Below are positions 5,433 through 5,914 of a DNA stretch of 5,914 nt, in pieces. How positions within the stretch are numbered: position 1 is the stretch's first letter; each line of letters opens with the position of its first letter. The position numbers and the translations under genes are program-made. The notes beneath the pieces are model-generated. The model made no database searches. It was not told where the DNA came from and worked only from the letters and a program-made list of their open reading frames with translations. Origin of the DNA: Acidimicrobiia bacterium (lineage in GTDB: Bacteria; Actinomycetota; Acidimicrobiia; Spongiisociales; UBA5794); assembly GCA_029934555.1 (NCBI GenBank), contig JAOZMA010000148.1:1-5914 (forward strand), read 5' to 3'.

Positions 5433-5755
5433 TGGCTTCCATCAACAAACTCCCACCGATGAGCGACGAGCAGCGGGCCGAGGCTCTCGCCAAGGCTGCA
5501 GCGGCGCGACGACAGCGCGCTGAGATCAAAGCTCTGCTGAAGACCGGTTCCCTGACGCTCGACGAGGTGTTCGAGCGGGCTGAGACCGACGACATCGTTG
5601 CGGGGACCAAGGTGTATCCACTCCTTGCTTCGATGCCGCGTATGGGCAAGGTCAAGGCGATGCGCCTGATGGAGGAGCTACAGATCGCAGAGAATCGCAA
5701 GATCCGCGGCCTCGGCTCCCGCCAGCGCGTGAACCTCCTCAACGAATTTGCCTGA
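5432..5755 (+). CDS. mihF: Actinobacterial integration host factor (mIHF), nucleoid protein
   Basis: A small basic DNA-binding protein of 107 residues, close to the roughly 105-residue mycobacterial mIHF. This nucleoid-associated protein is unrelated to proteobacterial IHF alpha/beta and binds DNA through a helix-two-turn-helix fold. Matching features in order are MSDEQRAEALAKAAAARRQR (10-29), a basic helix with RAEIKALLKTG (29-39), YPLLASMPRMGKVKA (62-76) as the turn-containing DNA-binding core, and the C-terminal RGLGSRQR (92-99). It was first described as a host factor for phage L5 integration; in mycobacteria and Streptomyces it shapes the nucleoid and is important for growth. The pyrF-mihF-gmk order is conserved in actinobacteria. 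A purine-rich site before the ATG is lacking, and a -10-like TAGAGT fits leaderless expression. Codon use resembles its neighbours. Confidence 0.95.
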   Translation: MASINKLPPMSDEQRAEALAKAAAARRQRAEIKALLKTGSLTLDEVFERAETDDIVAGTKVYPLLASMPRMGKVKAMRLMEELQIAENRKIRGLGSRQRVNLLNEFA

Positions 5756-5914
5756 GGGGAGACTGCTCGTGGTCTCCGGCCCTTCAGGGGTCGGCAAATC
5801 GAGTGTGATCGAAGCCGTCCTCGAGCAGACCGGAGCGTGGTTCTCGGTTTCGGCAACCACACGGTCTCCTCGGGCGGGGGAGATCGATGGAGAGGACTAC
5901 CGGTTCGTCGACCG
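5748..5914 (+). CDS. gmk: Guanylate kinase, N-terminal part (3' end off the window)
   Basis: It phosphorylates GMP to GDP with ATP. The visible 55 residues include the P-loop GPSGVGKS (11-18 when counted from the TTG at 5748), the SATTR segment (35-39) and the GMP-binding PRAGEIDGEDYRF (41-53). These identify the guanylate kinase family securely. The start is uncertain. An in-frame TGA at 5730 leaves only TTG 5748, CTG 5763 and GTG 5769. TTG keeps the whole first beta strand (RLLVVSGPSG), as in other Gmk proteins, and overlaps mihF by 8 bases, but has no Shine-Dalgarno. GTG has a good GAGGGGAG (5754-5761) 7 bases upstream but would trim the protein to MVSGPSG. I favour TTG on protein grounds, with modest confidence. 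The downstream gene in mycobacteria is rpoZ, which lies outside this window. Confidence 0.93.
   Translation, partial: MPEGRLLVVSGPSGVGKSSVIEAVLEQTGAWFSVSATTRSPRAGEIDGEDYRFVD

Noticed and set aside
4969..5862. 297-residue open frame on the minus strand
   Set aside because: It runs antisense across pyrF, mihF and gmk, is Arg/Ser/Ala-rich with no motif, and is a typical high-GC shadow frame.

Overview
The window carries the 5' part of a pyrimidine (UMP) biosynthesis operon from a high-GC actinobacterium. The order is pyrR-pyrB-pyrC-pyrD-pyrF, followed directly by mihF (the actinobacterial integration host factor) and the start of gmk (guanylate kinase). mihF is an actinobacterial marker, and the pyrF-mihF-gmk order matches that of mycobacteria. 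However, PyrF here is the short DxKxxD type and PyrD is a soluble class 1B type, neither of which mycobacteria use. My inference is a deeper-branching actinobacterium (Acidimicrobiia-like) rather than a mycobacterial relative; the sequence alone does not settle this.

Layout. Positions 1-389 hold the C-terminal part of a TetR-family regulator that runs off the left edge, followed by a perfect hairpin. Positions 410-912 contain no gene I can support. The right half of this gap (about 712-886) is a low-complexity repeat patch: a 7-bp tandem array in one orientation, a degenerate copy in the opposite orientation, and a GC hairpin between them. A sigma-A-like promoter (913-942) then leads into a compact regulatory leader: a PyrR-binding RNA element (965-995), a Shine-Dalgarno and 28-codon leader ORF (1007-1093), and an intrinsic terminator (1022-1060) lying inside that ORF. 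pyrR starts at 1081, inside the end of the leader ORF.

The five pyr genes run head to tail with 4-, 8- and 7-nt overlaps, except for a 5-nt gap between pyrC and pyrD. PyrB joins carbamoyl phosphate to aspartate, PyrC closes the ring, PyrD oxidises dihydroorotate to orotate and PyrF decarboxylates OMP to UMP. PyrR is expected to sense UMP/UTP and shut down the operon by binding its leader. carA, carB, pyrK and pyrE are not in the window; carAB and pyrK are notable absences at the pyrC/pyrD junction.

The most interesting point is the leader. The PyrR element abuts the leader ORF's ribosome-binding site, and a ribosome translating that ORF would run through the terminator hairpin and stop on top of the pyrR start codon. 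This suggests one PyrR-binding event could control both termination and translation. This is a hypothesis read from the sequence, not a demonstrated mechanism.
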